Shown: piece by piece, positions 12,710 to 24,814 of the stretch
How positions within the stretch are numbered: the first letter of the stretch is position 1
Layout of the letters: every line of letters starts with the position of its first letter
Source of the DNA: Rusavskia elegans
Taxonomy: Eukaryota > Ascomycota > Lecanoromycetes > Teloschistales > Teloschistaceae
NCBI GenBank assembly: GCA_011316305.1
Contig: SAUG01000007.1
Span: forward strand, 248,001 to 312,000
Reading direction: 5' to 3'
Length of the DNA stretch: 64,000 bases
Position numbers and translations under genes: made by a program
The notes under the pieces: generated by a model
Told to the model about the DNA's origin: nothing
The model's input: the letters and a program-made list of their open reading frames with translations, nothing else
Database searches by the model: none

Positions 12710-13671
12710 CCATCGAATCCTTTTTGGAAGGCTTTTATCTAGAGTTTAATTGAATTTATATATATATATATATATATTTCATTAACGTTATATACGGCAA
12801 CGATTGTTGTATTTCACGTTCAAAGAAATTTTTACAGCCAAAGCAGTTCGTCAGGCAAGATTTACAGCGTTAATCACTTCTATTTAACTATTTCCATCTT
12901 CATTCGCGATCACGAATTCTCTACTATATTTAAATACTATATATTCAGTCTTTCTTCGACGTTATAAATAATTATAAGTATCTAATATTTCCGCTATATC
13001 TATCTACTATAATACGATATAAATACGAACAGGCGCCGCTTCGGCTATATTTATTATATAACCTGTATCTAAACGTTCCGCTAAGCTATTAAAGTATTCT
13101 TTAGCCCGCGTAGCTTTAAGAAAGTCGCCAGCTAGTACGCTAGCTATTACGGCTAGAAGCTAAACCTAGTCGATTTGGCTAAAAAGTGATAGAGATATCG
13201 GATAGCGCGTTTTAAAGACGGTAAAGAGGAAATTTATATCGAAATTAAAATAGGTTACTCTGACTATAACGAGATAGTCGACGTCGTCGAAGGCAGAAAT
13301 AATTATTACAGATATAGAAAAGTACTATCGTCTAGTTTAGCTACGGTATAGCTATTATAAAAGTATATACGTACGTAAAGGGTTTTAGTAAATCGTACTA
13401 TTTACGAGAGACTTATATTACTAGTAAAAGAAGAAGAAACGATAACAGCGAGGTATATTTATCTATAAAATTTCTACGTGAATTAAATTATCGATAGAAG
13501 GATACGTTATATTACTAAACAAATTTGAATTAAAAGTCCAAAAAACTGTTATTTACGTTAATTAAACTGGAATACAAGTTCTATTACCGTATAATCGATA
13601 CTAGTATATTAACGCTTGATTTATTCATCGAACTACTGGTTTACCGGGTATCAAAATCAAAACAAATTAAC
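12710..13671 (-). mobile_element. Element D, copy 1 (about 0.95 kb, gene-like repeat)
   Basis: Matches D copies 2 and 3 almost end to end, in reverse. Its 5' end (at about 13,671) carries the ctggtttaccgggtatc block, and its 3' end (about 12,717-12,733) has a tcctttttggaagg palindrome after an AT run (12,758-12,780). The unit is continuous on either side when compared with 32,560-32,640. RIP damage is clearly lower than in the host. Ends and mechanism are unclear: no terminal inverted repeat, and I could not fix a target duplication for this copy. Confidence 0.7.
12962..13440 (-). pseudogene. Conserved unknown protein of element D (copy 1)
   Basis: The minus-strand frame ends at the TAA whose complement is 12,962-12,964. 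It reads RVTYFNFDINFLFTVFKTRY and later AKEYFNSLAERLDTGYIINI, parallel to D copies 2 and 3. In-frame breaks are all TAG or TAA. The C-terminal half is the best conserved part among copies. No known domain recognised. The length in copy 3 suggests about 170 codons or more; the start is not defined. Confidence 0.5.
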
Positions 13672-16663
13672 TAAAAAGACTACGGAATAAATATTATTTT
13701 ATTTTATATAAAATATTTTCAATATTAAATATTATGATTATACTAATATTTTCAAAAGAAATTTTTATTTATTTTACTATATGAAAGTTTATTAGCTATA
13801 ATAAAAATTCTATCTACTAGAGGCTGCGTATTATATTATAAAATTATTACTAGAAATCTCTATTTATTATTAATATATAAATCCGAATCCGAATTTAGTA
13901 AATATTATAGTAGAACTCTAAAAATCTAGAGCGATATTACTAGTAATAATTATCTTTTTTATTATAAAAATAATTAAATAAAAAACTTAAATATTATTTA
14001 ACTAGTATCGGCTAATCAATATACTAGTTCTTTAAATTCTCTAGTAGATTATATAGACGAATTACTATATTTTATATCTTTTTAGTACATTAAATAGCTA
14101 TGATATTAAAATCTATTAAAAGCTTTTCTATTATATTTAAAATAGTAGTTAAAGTAGTCGGATCTATAATATTCTTTATAGATAAAATTTTTAAAAATAT
14201 TATAGTCAGAATTTTAATAAACCGATTATTTTATAAATTATTATTTTCTACGATTTAATCTACTATATTGTATTAGTATCATATTATAGAATCTTTTATT
14301 AAAGATATTCCACTAATATTATTCAAAGAATATACTAATTTAATTAAAAATTATTCCATATAATAATTCTATAAAATAATTCTATAAAATAATTCTATAA
14401 AATAATTCTATAAAATAATTCTATATAATAATTAATATTTTTATATCCGATAGATACGTTTTTAATTTTTTTTATTATTAATTATTTTAAATCAGTCGGA
14501 CAAGATTTATCTATATATATTACTTCGATATTACTATTTTCCGCCAGCTAGTTTTTATAGAATTAACTCGATACTTTTACTACTATAATTAATTTCTATT
14601 CTATTAAATTTGTAATATTATTAGACGTCATTAAAAATATTAAAATAGAAATAATATACAATTCGGATCTATATATTGGATTTTAGAAGTTTTATATAAA
14701 CTAATTATCTATAGAAATCTTTCTAGCTTCGAAGTATATAGGAGAGAGCTTTTACTATAATTATAAAAATCATTTAACTAAAATTATATAAGATTCGAAT
14801 TTATTATTTTATTTATTATTTTTAATTATTATTATTATCTATTATCTCTTAATTTTAATAATATCGACAGACCCTATTAATGTTATTAATATAGACGAAC
14901 GTCGATAATAATATTAGTATTTATATAATAAAATCGCTAATATCATAAATTTTAGACTAATTATTTTTAAAATATTTTTTGATTTTATTATATATTTTTT
15001 ATCGGTTTAATTATAATAAGAATATCAATAATTAATAGATTCGACGAGTAATAAAACTAGTATATATTATTTCTATTAATCAAACTATTATACCGTTAAT
15101 ATATCGTTATTTCGAGTTAAAATATAACTAATTCTAGTAAAAGATGGTAATTTTTCTGGAAATACTATTAGATCTTCTAAGAAATATATCTATAATAGTT
15201 AAAATAAAATAGAAAAAAAATTTATTAGTTTTTAAATCTTTAGATATCAATCGCTATAGTAGATTTTATATTCGAAATCTTTAATTTAAAGACGATTATT
15301 CCGTTTTAATAATTAGATTAAAGGCTTTGTTTAAACACTAAAAAGTCCTTTAATAAATAAACTCTAGTTAAAAATTCTAAACGAGTTAAAATTATATCCG
15401 AAAAAAATAGAAAAAATAGAAAAAAACTTTTTTTAAAAATTTAGAAAAAACAATAGTATTATATTTAAAAATAGTCTAAAGATTGAAATAGTACTAATAT
15501 TATATTTAATTAGAATATAGCCGTATTAATAATTAATCATTTTTCTAAAATATTTAGTTAATAAATAAATAGATTCTAAATCTAATTATAATAAATTCTT
15601 CTTTTTATATAGTTATTAGCCTCGTTTTATTTATATCATTTTCTTTATAAATATCTTTTTAATATTTTTTATTTTATTTATTTAATTCGCTATAAACGTT
15701 TTAAACAGATAAAAACTATGAAAATCATTATCTAATACTTTTAAACAACGCTACGATTTTTTAATTAATAGATAGATATCTACATTAGATAGAAAAGTAG
15801 ATATAGATTTTCGGAAAAAAAATAAATCTATTTAAAAATTATCAATTCTATATTTTAATATCTATAATATTTTATAAAATAAAATATAGCATCTTATTTA
15901 TATTAGTTAGAAGACGTATACTGTATATAATCAACATTTTTATCTAATTTAATAATGAATATAATAATTAATTAATTTTCTATTATAAAGTTTTTAGAGT
16001 TTCTATATCTCTATATTATCATTTCATTCGTAAATAGTATTAATATCTATATATTCTCGTTCTATTGTATTATATAAATAGCTACTATATTCTTCTAATA
16101 GATTAGAATATATCAAATACTATATTATTTTCTAAACGAGTTTTTTAGATTATTAAAATTTTGTTTACTAGATTTTTTATATATTTTATTTCATTTTTAG
16201 CTTTTTTTAATAATAACGGACTTCGACTAGACCGATAGTTTAAAAAAAGCCTTTAATTATAACTAGCAAAACAACTTAAAATATTTGAATTTTTATATAT
16301 AATTTTTTACTCGAATATCTTGTTTAAAACGTAATAAATTAATAAAACTACTAAAATATTTTTTTTTTTAATTTTTATCAGTTAAATATTAAATTCTAAA
16401 ATCTAGATAAAAGCTATTTATATAATTATAAAATCTATAATCTAATAAATATACTAATAATATCTATATTGATTTTTTTCGATATAATAATATTTTTCAG
16501 GCTAGGTTTTTAAAATCTACGGTCTATTTTAATATCTTCGTCTAGATCTATAAAGCGAGCTGTTCTAAAATCTATATATTATTCGCTAACTTTATTAAAT
16601 TTAATTTATTTTTCTAGATCGATTTCGGGCGTCTATATATTATCTATTTTTACTTTTTCGATA
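13672..16663 (+). other. Unit segment, no recognised gene
   Basis: Host unit, co-linear with 32,640-35,560. It has several stretches on either strand that are free of non-RIP stops, for example the minus strand around 14,790-14,460 (AGGK-containing text), but the frame is not kept in unit 2. A 13-bp tandem repeat lies at 14,365-14,425. The right end is the target duplication of the MITE at 16,672. Confidence 0.4.
14365..14425 (+). repeat. 13-bp tandem repeat, about 4.7 copies
   Basis: The unit aattctataaaat is repeated four times followed by a partial copy. Unit 2 has about three degenerate copies near 33,290-33,330, with forms such as agttccgtaaaat, suggesting that the ancestral unit held CCG and that RIP homogenised this copy. 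Confidence 0.8.
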
Positions 16664-16671
16664 GTAATTTT

Positions 16672-16812
16672 TAGACTGGCCATTTCACTTCGCGATAAAC
16701 GTGGCTAACGCGTCTAAATTACTAGTTAAAGTTTGTTTTCTTTCTAATACGGTTAGAAACTCGAATCCGGGATACGAATCCGGGTTCGAAACCCGACAAA
16801 ACGGCCAGTCTA
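16672..16812 (+). mobile_element. MITE-A copy 1, 141 bp, exact 8-bp TSD
   Basis: tagactggcc...ggccagtcta flanked by gtaatttt at 16,664-16,671 and 16,813-16,820. It lacks about 18 bp near the left end relative to the 159-160-bp copies (the block between ggccatttc and acttcgcg). It shares TIR and TSD length with the hAT element at 4,294, which is the likely source of transposase. Confidence 0.9.
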
Positions 16813-16820
16813 GTAATTTT

Positions 16821-19800
16821 TAATAGATTTTCTCGTATATTATTAACTTTTTAGCTCTTTATATTATAGTTGCGGTATTCTTTCGGGTATTTTTAAAACG
16901 ATTTAAAAACTAATAACGAAGCTAAAATTTTAGATATAATATTCAGTTATTAGTTAACTTTAACGAAACTATCTATATTACAAAAAATCGGATCGATATA
17001 TTAAATTTCGATTTTAAATAAATATCGATCAAAATTATCTCGCTATAAAATTCAAAAAATTAAAATAACATTTAATCAATTAATAATTCGAGATCAATAG
17101 ATAATCAAAGTTAAAACTAAATTTATTAATTTAAAAATATAATCTTTATCTGATAACGCTAGTTTAAAAAAATACTAGAATATTTACATTTCTATATATA
17201 AAAACTAGAAATATCTAGATCCGTTTAGTTATATAACGCTATTTAATCTGGATAATATAACGATTAAGAAATCGTTATATATTAAATTTTTTTTATAAAT
17301 ACTATAGAATCTCGTTTATATATATTAAAGTTTTATTTGAGAAATTATATCGAATCGTCGATAATCTATATAAAATTTTAAATACTAGTAGTTTTTAATT
17401 AATAGATATATTCAATATCGTTTACTATAAGTATTATAATTACTATATTTATTATTAATCTGTTTATATTAACTACAATTGTTAAAAGTACTATAGTTAT
17501 ATAAAAGTTTCACGTTTTAAAAAAACGTCTTTAAATATTATACTATATACTATATCTGTTATATAATATAGATAAAAGTAAAAGTATATTTTTATTCTAT
17601 ATAATAAACTAGAAGTTTATTACGAATAATTTACTATTTAAAACTAGGCTAATAGTCTATCTTTTTCTATATCTTTTTTTAAAATCGTTTAAATACTTTT
17701 ATTCTATTTTTAAAAGTCGATTATTATATCGATTTCTATCTGGTATAATTTAACTAGTTAATTTTATTAATAGGTTCATTTCGGAAATAATTAATTAAAT
17801 ATCTAAATCTAATATATAAACTTTATATTTTTAATATTTCAAAGATTTTTACAATTATCTACGATTTGTAAAGTTATATTATTAACAAACATTAGAAAAA
17901 TAATAATACTTTTAATTTTGATTAACGACTATATTAAAAACTGAATTTAGAAAATAGTAGACGAAATAATTCTATATAAATAAAGCTTAAATAAATAAAT
18001 TTAAGCGAATTCTATTAATTAAATATTTTAGTTCAGTTTTTATATTAGAGATAGCTAAATAATTTTATAAACGAGGAGAAATATTAGTAATCTTTTCGAT
18101 TAAATACTAATAGATTTAGATAGTATCGAAATATAAATAATAGATATTATATATAGCTCGTTTTATTATATCGTATAATATTATTCACTCGTTAAAAATT
18201 TTATATTTGAATTATTTAGATAAATTGAATTATATAGATATAAATACTTTTTTTATTATCGAAAAATATAGATTAGCTTTCTATATAAAAGTTCATAATA
18301 TTTTCTTTTAATTTTTTAAAAATTTAAGTATAATTTAATAGAAGATATAAATAGTTTTGCAATTCAATATAATATATATATTAGTAGAATATTTTCTTTC
18401 AATATTTTTATAATATTTAATAGAAAAAAAATATATTTTTTAATTTAAATACAAAATGATTATTAGTAGAATAAATCTTTATTTTATATATCTAGATTGT
18501 TTATATCTTTTTATAGTAGAAAGGAATTAAAGTCTTTAAAATCTCTAAATAAATACTATTCGTCTATATTATTCAATATACTTTCTACTACTAGTTCTTG
18601 TTATGAATATATTAACTATAAAATAGATTTTATAGAATTATTACTAAACTCTATAGTTGTTTTTCGGGATACTATTATAATATATAAATATTATTAAAGA
18701 AAAAAATTAAAGTCGTATTTTCTAGATTATTTAATTTTAGTCGTTATTTTATTACTGTCTATCAAGTCTCTACCGTCTAAAATACGTACTATTGAAATAG
18801 ATAATTTAAAAAAATTTATCTAACGTTTATAAAAATTTATAAAACTATTTCTTTCTAGAAAAATAGTTCTATAACTACTATAAATCGTATTACTAAATCG
18901 GCTATTTATTTAGATTGCTCGATTAATTTTAGCTATAATAATTTACTATCAAAAAATATTATAGATAAAATAGATCTAAGTAAAAATATTTATATTTAGT
19001 AAAAAAATAAAATCGTAAAATTCTATAAAATTTCGATCTTTATTTTCTATAATCTATTATTATATATATAATAGAAATTTTAATTAATATATAAATTTAA
19101 AAATCGAATTGTAAAATGAAATTCGATATTAGATAATTATATTTCGATTCAAACGTTTAGAATTATATTAATTGATTGAAATATTTTATTAGATAGTTAA
19201 ATCTTTTATCGATATTCGATAAACTATTTAGTTAGAAAAGCTAATAAAAAAGATAAATCTAAAAGAAAATATAAAAGAAATTTCTTTTAAATTAATCGAA
19301 CGAGATCTAAAGATTTATTACTATTATATAAAGCAGTCTAATTTCAATAATTAGATATTTAATAAATCGCTATCGATTAGTTAACTAGTATATAAAGAAA
19401 GAATTTGTATATTATTTTCGTTTCTATATTAGATAATGAGAAAAAATTAAACCCGTCTATTAAAGTGTTTATATATTTAATATAGAAGTACTTGATTTTC
19501 TAACTTTATATAATTATATTACTATTTAATAAAATATTATCTATTTTTTTAAATTACTATTTCGAAAAAATCCGCTAGTATAATATATCTATTCGTATTT
19601 TTTTACTACTATTATACGATTTATAAAATAGTTTATAAACATCTATCAGTTTTATATAAATATTTCTAAACCAATAAATGTTTTAGAGAATCGGTACGTA
19701 AATTTCGACAAATTTCTACTTTAAATACTTTTTTAGATCTACTAGTTGTTCGCTTATAGCATTTTAATTTTAATATGATTAAAAGTATTATTTAATCTAT

Positions 19801-20002
19801 ATTATATATAAAAATAGTATTATTTACTAGATACGAAAATAATATACCAAAAAAGAATATTATATCTACTAATACAATAATAAAATCTTTCTATAATGAT
19901 TTCGATATAAATACTATACCATCTATAGATAAATTAGCGAATTAAAAAATATAAATAATATTAATAATTTTAGTACGCTACTTTAATAACTACAAAAATT
20001 GC
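16821..20002 (+). other. Unit segment, mostly absent from unit 2
   Basis: Host unit. Up to about 16,920 it pairs with 35,560-35,650. Unit 2 then has a C element and about 550 bp, of which 36,540-36,640 pairs with about 19,380-19,480, so about 2.4 kb between 16,930 and 19,300 has no counterpart there. Bases 19,180-19,990 pair with 58,107-58,930. A 66-codon open frame at 18,497-18,697 is in very AT-rich sequence, is not supported by another copy, and I do not call it a gene. Confidence 0.45.
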
Positions 20003-20340
20003 ACCTCGGAACAGATTAGATCGAATCGGATTCTAGAGTTTCTAATTCGATTCGAACCGAATTAGAATACTTTCGAGATAGATTATAAACGGATTAGAAT
20101 ATAAACGGATTTTCGCGGATTTATCCCGTTTAAATGACGAACTAATTAGTTAATACGCTAGTATAGGCGCTAAATTAGCTTATTTAAACTTTTCTAGTGG
20201 TTTAAAGATTATTTAAGCTAAAAATTATATTTGGTCCAAACTAGCGCCTATATTAGATTAATAAAAATTAATTTTCAAAATTATTATTTTTTCGACTCGA
20301 ATCCGCTCGGGTCGGATTCGGGTCGGATATTAGAAATTGA
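20003..20340 (+). mobile_element. Element C, copy 1
   Basis: It begins with cacctcggaac and shares its body with the copies at 31,715, 35,656 and 50,346: a gattcg-rich left arm, a central AT block containing gctagtataggcgctaaat-like sequence (20,159-20,176), and a right arm with ctcgaatccg-type motifs. The right terminal ttccgag of the other copies is missing or altered. No coding capacity. The inverted ends and size suggest a non-autonomous DNA element of unknown superfamily. Confidence 0.65.
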
Positions 20341-22684
20341 CTATTTCCGTTTATTATCCGATATTTTCTATAATATCTAGCAAGAATTGTTATAAAATCT
20401 ATATTCTAAATCTATTATATTTAAATACTCGGATTATCTTATAGAATTTATCTAGATAATCGTTTTTTTTTTTTTCGGAAAATTAATTAATTATATTTTG
20501 GTATTTCCTTTAATATTTTTCTAGAAATTAATCATTATCAACTAATAACTATATCGTGTCGATACTATTATAATTATTACTCAATCTACTAAGTTTATTA
20601 CACTATTAATATTAAATAAATCGTAAACGATATATTAAATAGACGATAGCAGCGTATTATCGAATATAAAATATCCTTCTAATATATTCCGTATATAATC
20701 TATTATCTTTTCTACAGATATTAACTTCTATCTATAATATAATCTAGTAGATATATTATCTTGAAAACTTTTTAATATACGATTTTAACTACTTTAGAGA
20801 TTTACTTAATTTAATATTACGTTTTCAGTTTAATAATAGGATTTACTCTACTATAAACATCTTATAGAACGGAATTATATTTCTACTAGCCGGAATTATA
20901 TCTCTATTTAATATTCAAATCTCGTTTATATTTAATTTAGAATATTAAATTGTCTGTAATCGAAATAAAAATAGAAAATCTTATTATTAGTTCCTTTAAT
21001 ATAATTTAATAGACGCTAGATTTTTTCTATAGCTATTTTTTTAGATCGAAATAATAAATTAGAATTTATAAATTCATAGATATATAACTACTATATATTT
21101 ACTATTATCAACCGTTTCGATTATTTATATAAGATTTGATAGTTTACAATAGTAATTAATACCTTTTTCTGAAATAATTCTATAAAAAGCGAGAATTTAA
21201 AAAATCCGCTATTAATAAAATTTAAAACGGCTACGTTTGCGATACTTTATTAGAAAAATATTATAAACTAGCGGTTTATTAGATAAATTTACTTTTTAAT
21301 AATTAATTCGTCATAGCGTATTCGCTTTATTTATTTTATAAATATATCAATATTATTTGATTAAAGTTTCTATTAGATTATATAACGTAAATATTTTAAT
21401 TCGAATAGCTATATTATATATTCAATTAATCTAGAAATAATCAAATATAGGGCTATATCGTTATTATTTAAATTAGTGAAAATATTCTAGAAATTGGAAA
21501 AAAACTTTACTTTTTAAACATACTAAAATAACTATAAATAATGTATTGAATTATATCTAGCCGACGGATCGCTTTCGTTCGAACTTTAAATAATTCCCGG
21601 GATCTTCTATATTATTCTAATGATCTATTTTTTTTTAGATAGTTTTAAACCACGGAAATTATCCGACGGTTCGGATAATTTCTATCGCGAATAACTATCG
21701 AAAATAGATATCGATAAATACGATATTTTAGAAAGCGAGTATTAGAAGCTATATTATAAATTCGAATAAAAGCAGTAGCGCTAGAAATAGAAATAAATAT
21801 AGAAAATACTATCGAAAGTCTTTATTATACGCTAGACGGAAATTCTAGATATCTAGTTTCGATTTTAGGCTATAGATAGATTTTAGCGCGTAGTAGAAAC
21901 TATTAATATTATTTTTTATAATAGTAAATCTCGAGAGGATTCTAGTTATAAATAAAAGAATATATTCGATCTAAAAAAATTTTTATTATAATTTCTATTA
22001 GAATCCAAATACTATTTCCGTCTATTTTAATCTAAATAGCTTTATTTATATTATTTAGATTCTTCGGCTAATATCTCGTAGAATTTAAAGAGATCTTCGA
22101 TTTATCTATCGATTATATATAATGTTCAATCCTTTTAATTATCGATTAGTCTTGTATCTATAATAGAAAATACCGAAAATTCTATCTAACTAATTACTTT
22201 ATTTCTAGCGGCTATACTAATCCGATATTCTTTCGCTATCTATTTTTTACTATTAGCGAACCAGAATATTTATAATAGATTTATATATATACTATAGACT
22301 AGCGGTCTAGAATTCTATATTCTAGAATTCGCGATAGCTAAATATATCGATCTTTAATCGATCTATAAAGGCTGGAGCTATTATTATATTATAGAATAGA
22401 TTATAGATAGATAAATATTTTAAACCGTAGAATATAACGCCAGGTAAATATATAAAGACGTAGTAGAATTAAATTACGATTTCGGAATAGAATATTCTAG
22501 AATAGAATAGATTTCTATTTAATAGATATCTTTAGTTAAAAGCTGTAACGTCGTTTAAATATACGGCGAAATAATAGAAATAATATACTTTTTACAAGTA
22601 AAGTAAATTTCCATTAGATAAAAGCTTGTAACTATATAGCGTAGTATTATATAAAATTACTAAAATGTTATAGAAATAGATTTA
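20341..22684 (+). other. Unit segment with a plus-strand broken frame
   Basis: Host unit paired with 36,640-37,059, 40,315-40,618, 41,582-42,126 and 42,303-43,450. The plus-strand frame around 22,205-22,610 is shared with 42,830-43,190; unit 1 reads IYKGWSYYYIIEWIIDRQIF with TAG taken as TGG and TAA as CAA. Breaks are TAG/TAA. The family is not recognised. This is the best conserved coding-like part of the unit. Confidence 0.45.
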
Positions 22685-22692
22685 ATTGGAAT

Positions 22693-22851
22693 TAGATTGG
22701 CTATTTCGAACCAAAGTAGCGATCCGACTTCGCGATAAACGTAACTAAAGCGTCTAAATTGCTAGTTTAAGTTAATCTCTTTTCTAATACGATTAGAAAT
22801 TCAATCCGGAATACGAATCCAGGTTCGAAACCCGACAAAACGGCCAGTCTA
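22693..22851 (+). mobile_element. MITE-A copy 2, 159 bp
   Basis: tagattggct...ggccagtcta with the full MITE-A body. The flanks attggaat and ttcgatat do not form a convincing duplication: two differences are of RIP type and two are not. This copy keeps the anticodon-loop-like ttgctag (22,759-22,765) flanked by taaa/ttta, and a tttctaa...ttagaaa hairpin (22,781-22,799). Confidence 0.85.
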
Positions 22852-22859
22852 TTCGATAT

Positions 22860-24472
22860 CGATTTTTAAAAATTTCGAAAGATTTAAATTTAACAACAAC
22901 TACTAGCCTTCTCGAATAAGATACGTCTAAATAGATTTATTTAATAATTGTTATAGTATTAATATATAGAATCTATTTATTTACAAACTTTTTGAATAAT
23001 ATTTATATATATCGTATGAATAATCTATAATATACTCGTTCTAGATTTTAATAAAATCGAATTTCTTTAGTTTAATAGTTTTTTTTCGGATATAGCGATA
23101 ACTGTTTTTAATATTAGCTAAATATCGAATAGAGTCTTGTAGATAATTAATTATTTTGACGATCTATATTATAATAAAAATCGTTTTAAAATTAGAAATG
23201 TCTAAAAGGATAGTATATTTCGGCGGATATAAACTTTAACTAAAGTTTTAAATAAAGTAATAAAATATTTCGATAGTTAAAGTAATAGATTTTTAGAATT
23301 GAAAATAATAAAAATAGTTTTTTAAAAGTATTTAAATATCTATTTATTTCTATAATTCTAGCTATTAGAAAAATTATTTACTTTTTATTTTATAACTCGC
23401 GAGATTTATACGAATAGTTTAGTAATAATTGCCTATTATATAATAATACACTAGGTACATTCTAATTTGTTAGAAATAGACTAAGTGAAATGTATTCTAT
23501 ACTAAATAAAAATATAAAAAAAAAAATAAAAAAAAAATCCGAAAAGAATAAATTGTTAGAATAAAATAGAGATCGAAAATTCGTCTCTATAAAATTAACT
23601 ATAGTAGAGACTTTCGGATTCTAAAATTACTATTGTAAACGCGAATAAAAGTTAAACCTTTCGTCTATCTTTTTAATAGGCTAGTCGAAATTTAATCTAA
23701 CGTTTCGATCTATAATTATCTATTTTACTTTAATATTCTTGATTGACGATTTGTATTAATACTATTTACGGCGTGGATAAAGCTTTTAAAAGAAAAATAA
23801 CCAAAGTATTAAATACGTAGATTTAATAAAATCTTTTAATAAATTTATAAAAACATATTTGATGTTATTCTATCGACCTTCTATTATTTTTAAAAAACAT
23901 TCGAAGAAGTTTATACTAATTCTAAATATCTTCCGTGGTACTATATTCTAATATCTGAAAAGCTATTTTATCTAAATAAATACTATTATTTTATCTAATT
24001 ATAATCTAATTTCTATAACTTTTTTTAAAATTAAAATATTTTATCCTCTATATAATTTTCGAAATAAACTATTAGTAGAAATGCAAGCGTACTAGCAACT
24101 ATAAAAGAAGTCTAATAGATTATAAAATTTATTAAAACTACTAAAGAATTCCCTAAAATAATTAATATAAATCTATCGATATTAATTTATATTATTTTTT
24201 ATAGAAAGTTATATAAATTTATAAAGTTTTCTATATATCAATTCCTTTTCGAATTCGATTTACTTTAATAATAAAAGATAGAATCGAATAATTTAAATTT
24301 GATAATAGTCTTTAGACTTTTAGCGGAGAATATAGAAGCTATTATAATTATCATATAATAATCTAATAGTAGCTGCGATAAATAATAATAGACGTAGTTT
24401 AGTACTAAAAAAATAATAAAGAAAAAGTTAATAATATAGATTAAATAAAATCTCTGACAGCTTTTTTATCTA
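22860..24472 (+). other. Unit segment, end of unit 1
   Basis: Host unit paired with 43,500-44,088, 45,827-46,253 and 49,561-50,345, from which three insertions in unit 2 are missing. No recognised gene. It runs directly into the start of unit 2 near 24,473 without an intervening boundary. Confidence 0.5.
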
Positions 24473-24647
24473 TTATAAATAACTATACTATTATATAGAT
24501 ATAGTAATAAACGAAAATAGATAGATAACGAGTATACTATTACTCGGAATAGGTAAAAATAGATTTAGAATATCCGATTCTATTAGAAATAATTGTTCGA
24601 TCAAATTACGAAATATAGATTTTAAAAAAGATTTAATATATAAAGAA

Positions 24648-24806
24648 TAGACTGGCCATTTCGAACCAAAGTGGCGACTCGACTTCGCGATAAACGTGGC
24701 TAACGCGTCTAAATTACTAGTTAAAGGTAGTTTCCTTTCTAATACGGTTAGAAACTCGAACCCGAAACACGAATCGGATTCGAAATCCGACAAAACGGCT
24801 AATCTA
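24648..24806 (+). mobile_element. MITE-A copy 3, 159 bp
   Basis: tagactggcc...ggctaatcta flanked by ataaagaa (24,640-24,647) and ataaagga (24,807-24,814), an 8-bp duplication with one G/A difference. The minus-strand open frame 24,491-24,793 crosses this MITE and unit sequence and is not a gene. Confidence 0.9.
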
Positions 24807-24814
24807 ATAAAGGA

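Larger units (their letters stand above)
949..24472 (+). repeat. Tandem unit, copy 1 (about 16 kb of host sequence plus insertions)
   Basis: Bases 949-1,010 match the end of unit 1 itself (about 24,412-24,472), so an earlier unit precedes this one without a break. From 1,011 the sequence is co-linear with unit 2: 1,530 with 25,150, 2,640 with 25,795, 8,600 with 26,600, 9,130 with 27,150, 11,160 with 30,560, 14,530 with 33,430, 16,540 with 35,400, 20,930 with 40,480, 22,215 with 42,830 and 24,100 with 49,975. Removing the insertions listed separately leaves about 16.3 kb. The unit holds broken frames on both strands but no domain I recognise. It is not rDNA: no conserved rRNA-like blocks are visible. 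Divergence between copies is mostly C/T and G/A, as expected from RIP. Confidence 0.75.

Noticed and set aside
14365..14425. CRISPR-like array
   Set aside because: Direct 13-bp repeats without spacers, in fungal DNA; a plain tandem repeat.
18497..18697. 66-codon plus-strand open frame
   Set aside because: It lies in AT-rich unit sequence that has no partner copy to confirm it, has no recognisable motif, and frames of this size arise by chance here.
22685..22859. 8-bp target duplication for MITE-A copy 2
   Set aside because: attggaat versus ttcgatat agrees at only four positions; two of the mismatches are not transitions.
24491..24793. 100-codon minus-strand open frame
   Set aside because: It crosses from unit sequence into MITE-A copy 3; its openness comes from the MITE's retained CG motifs. 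No coherent protein.
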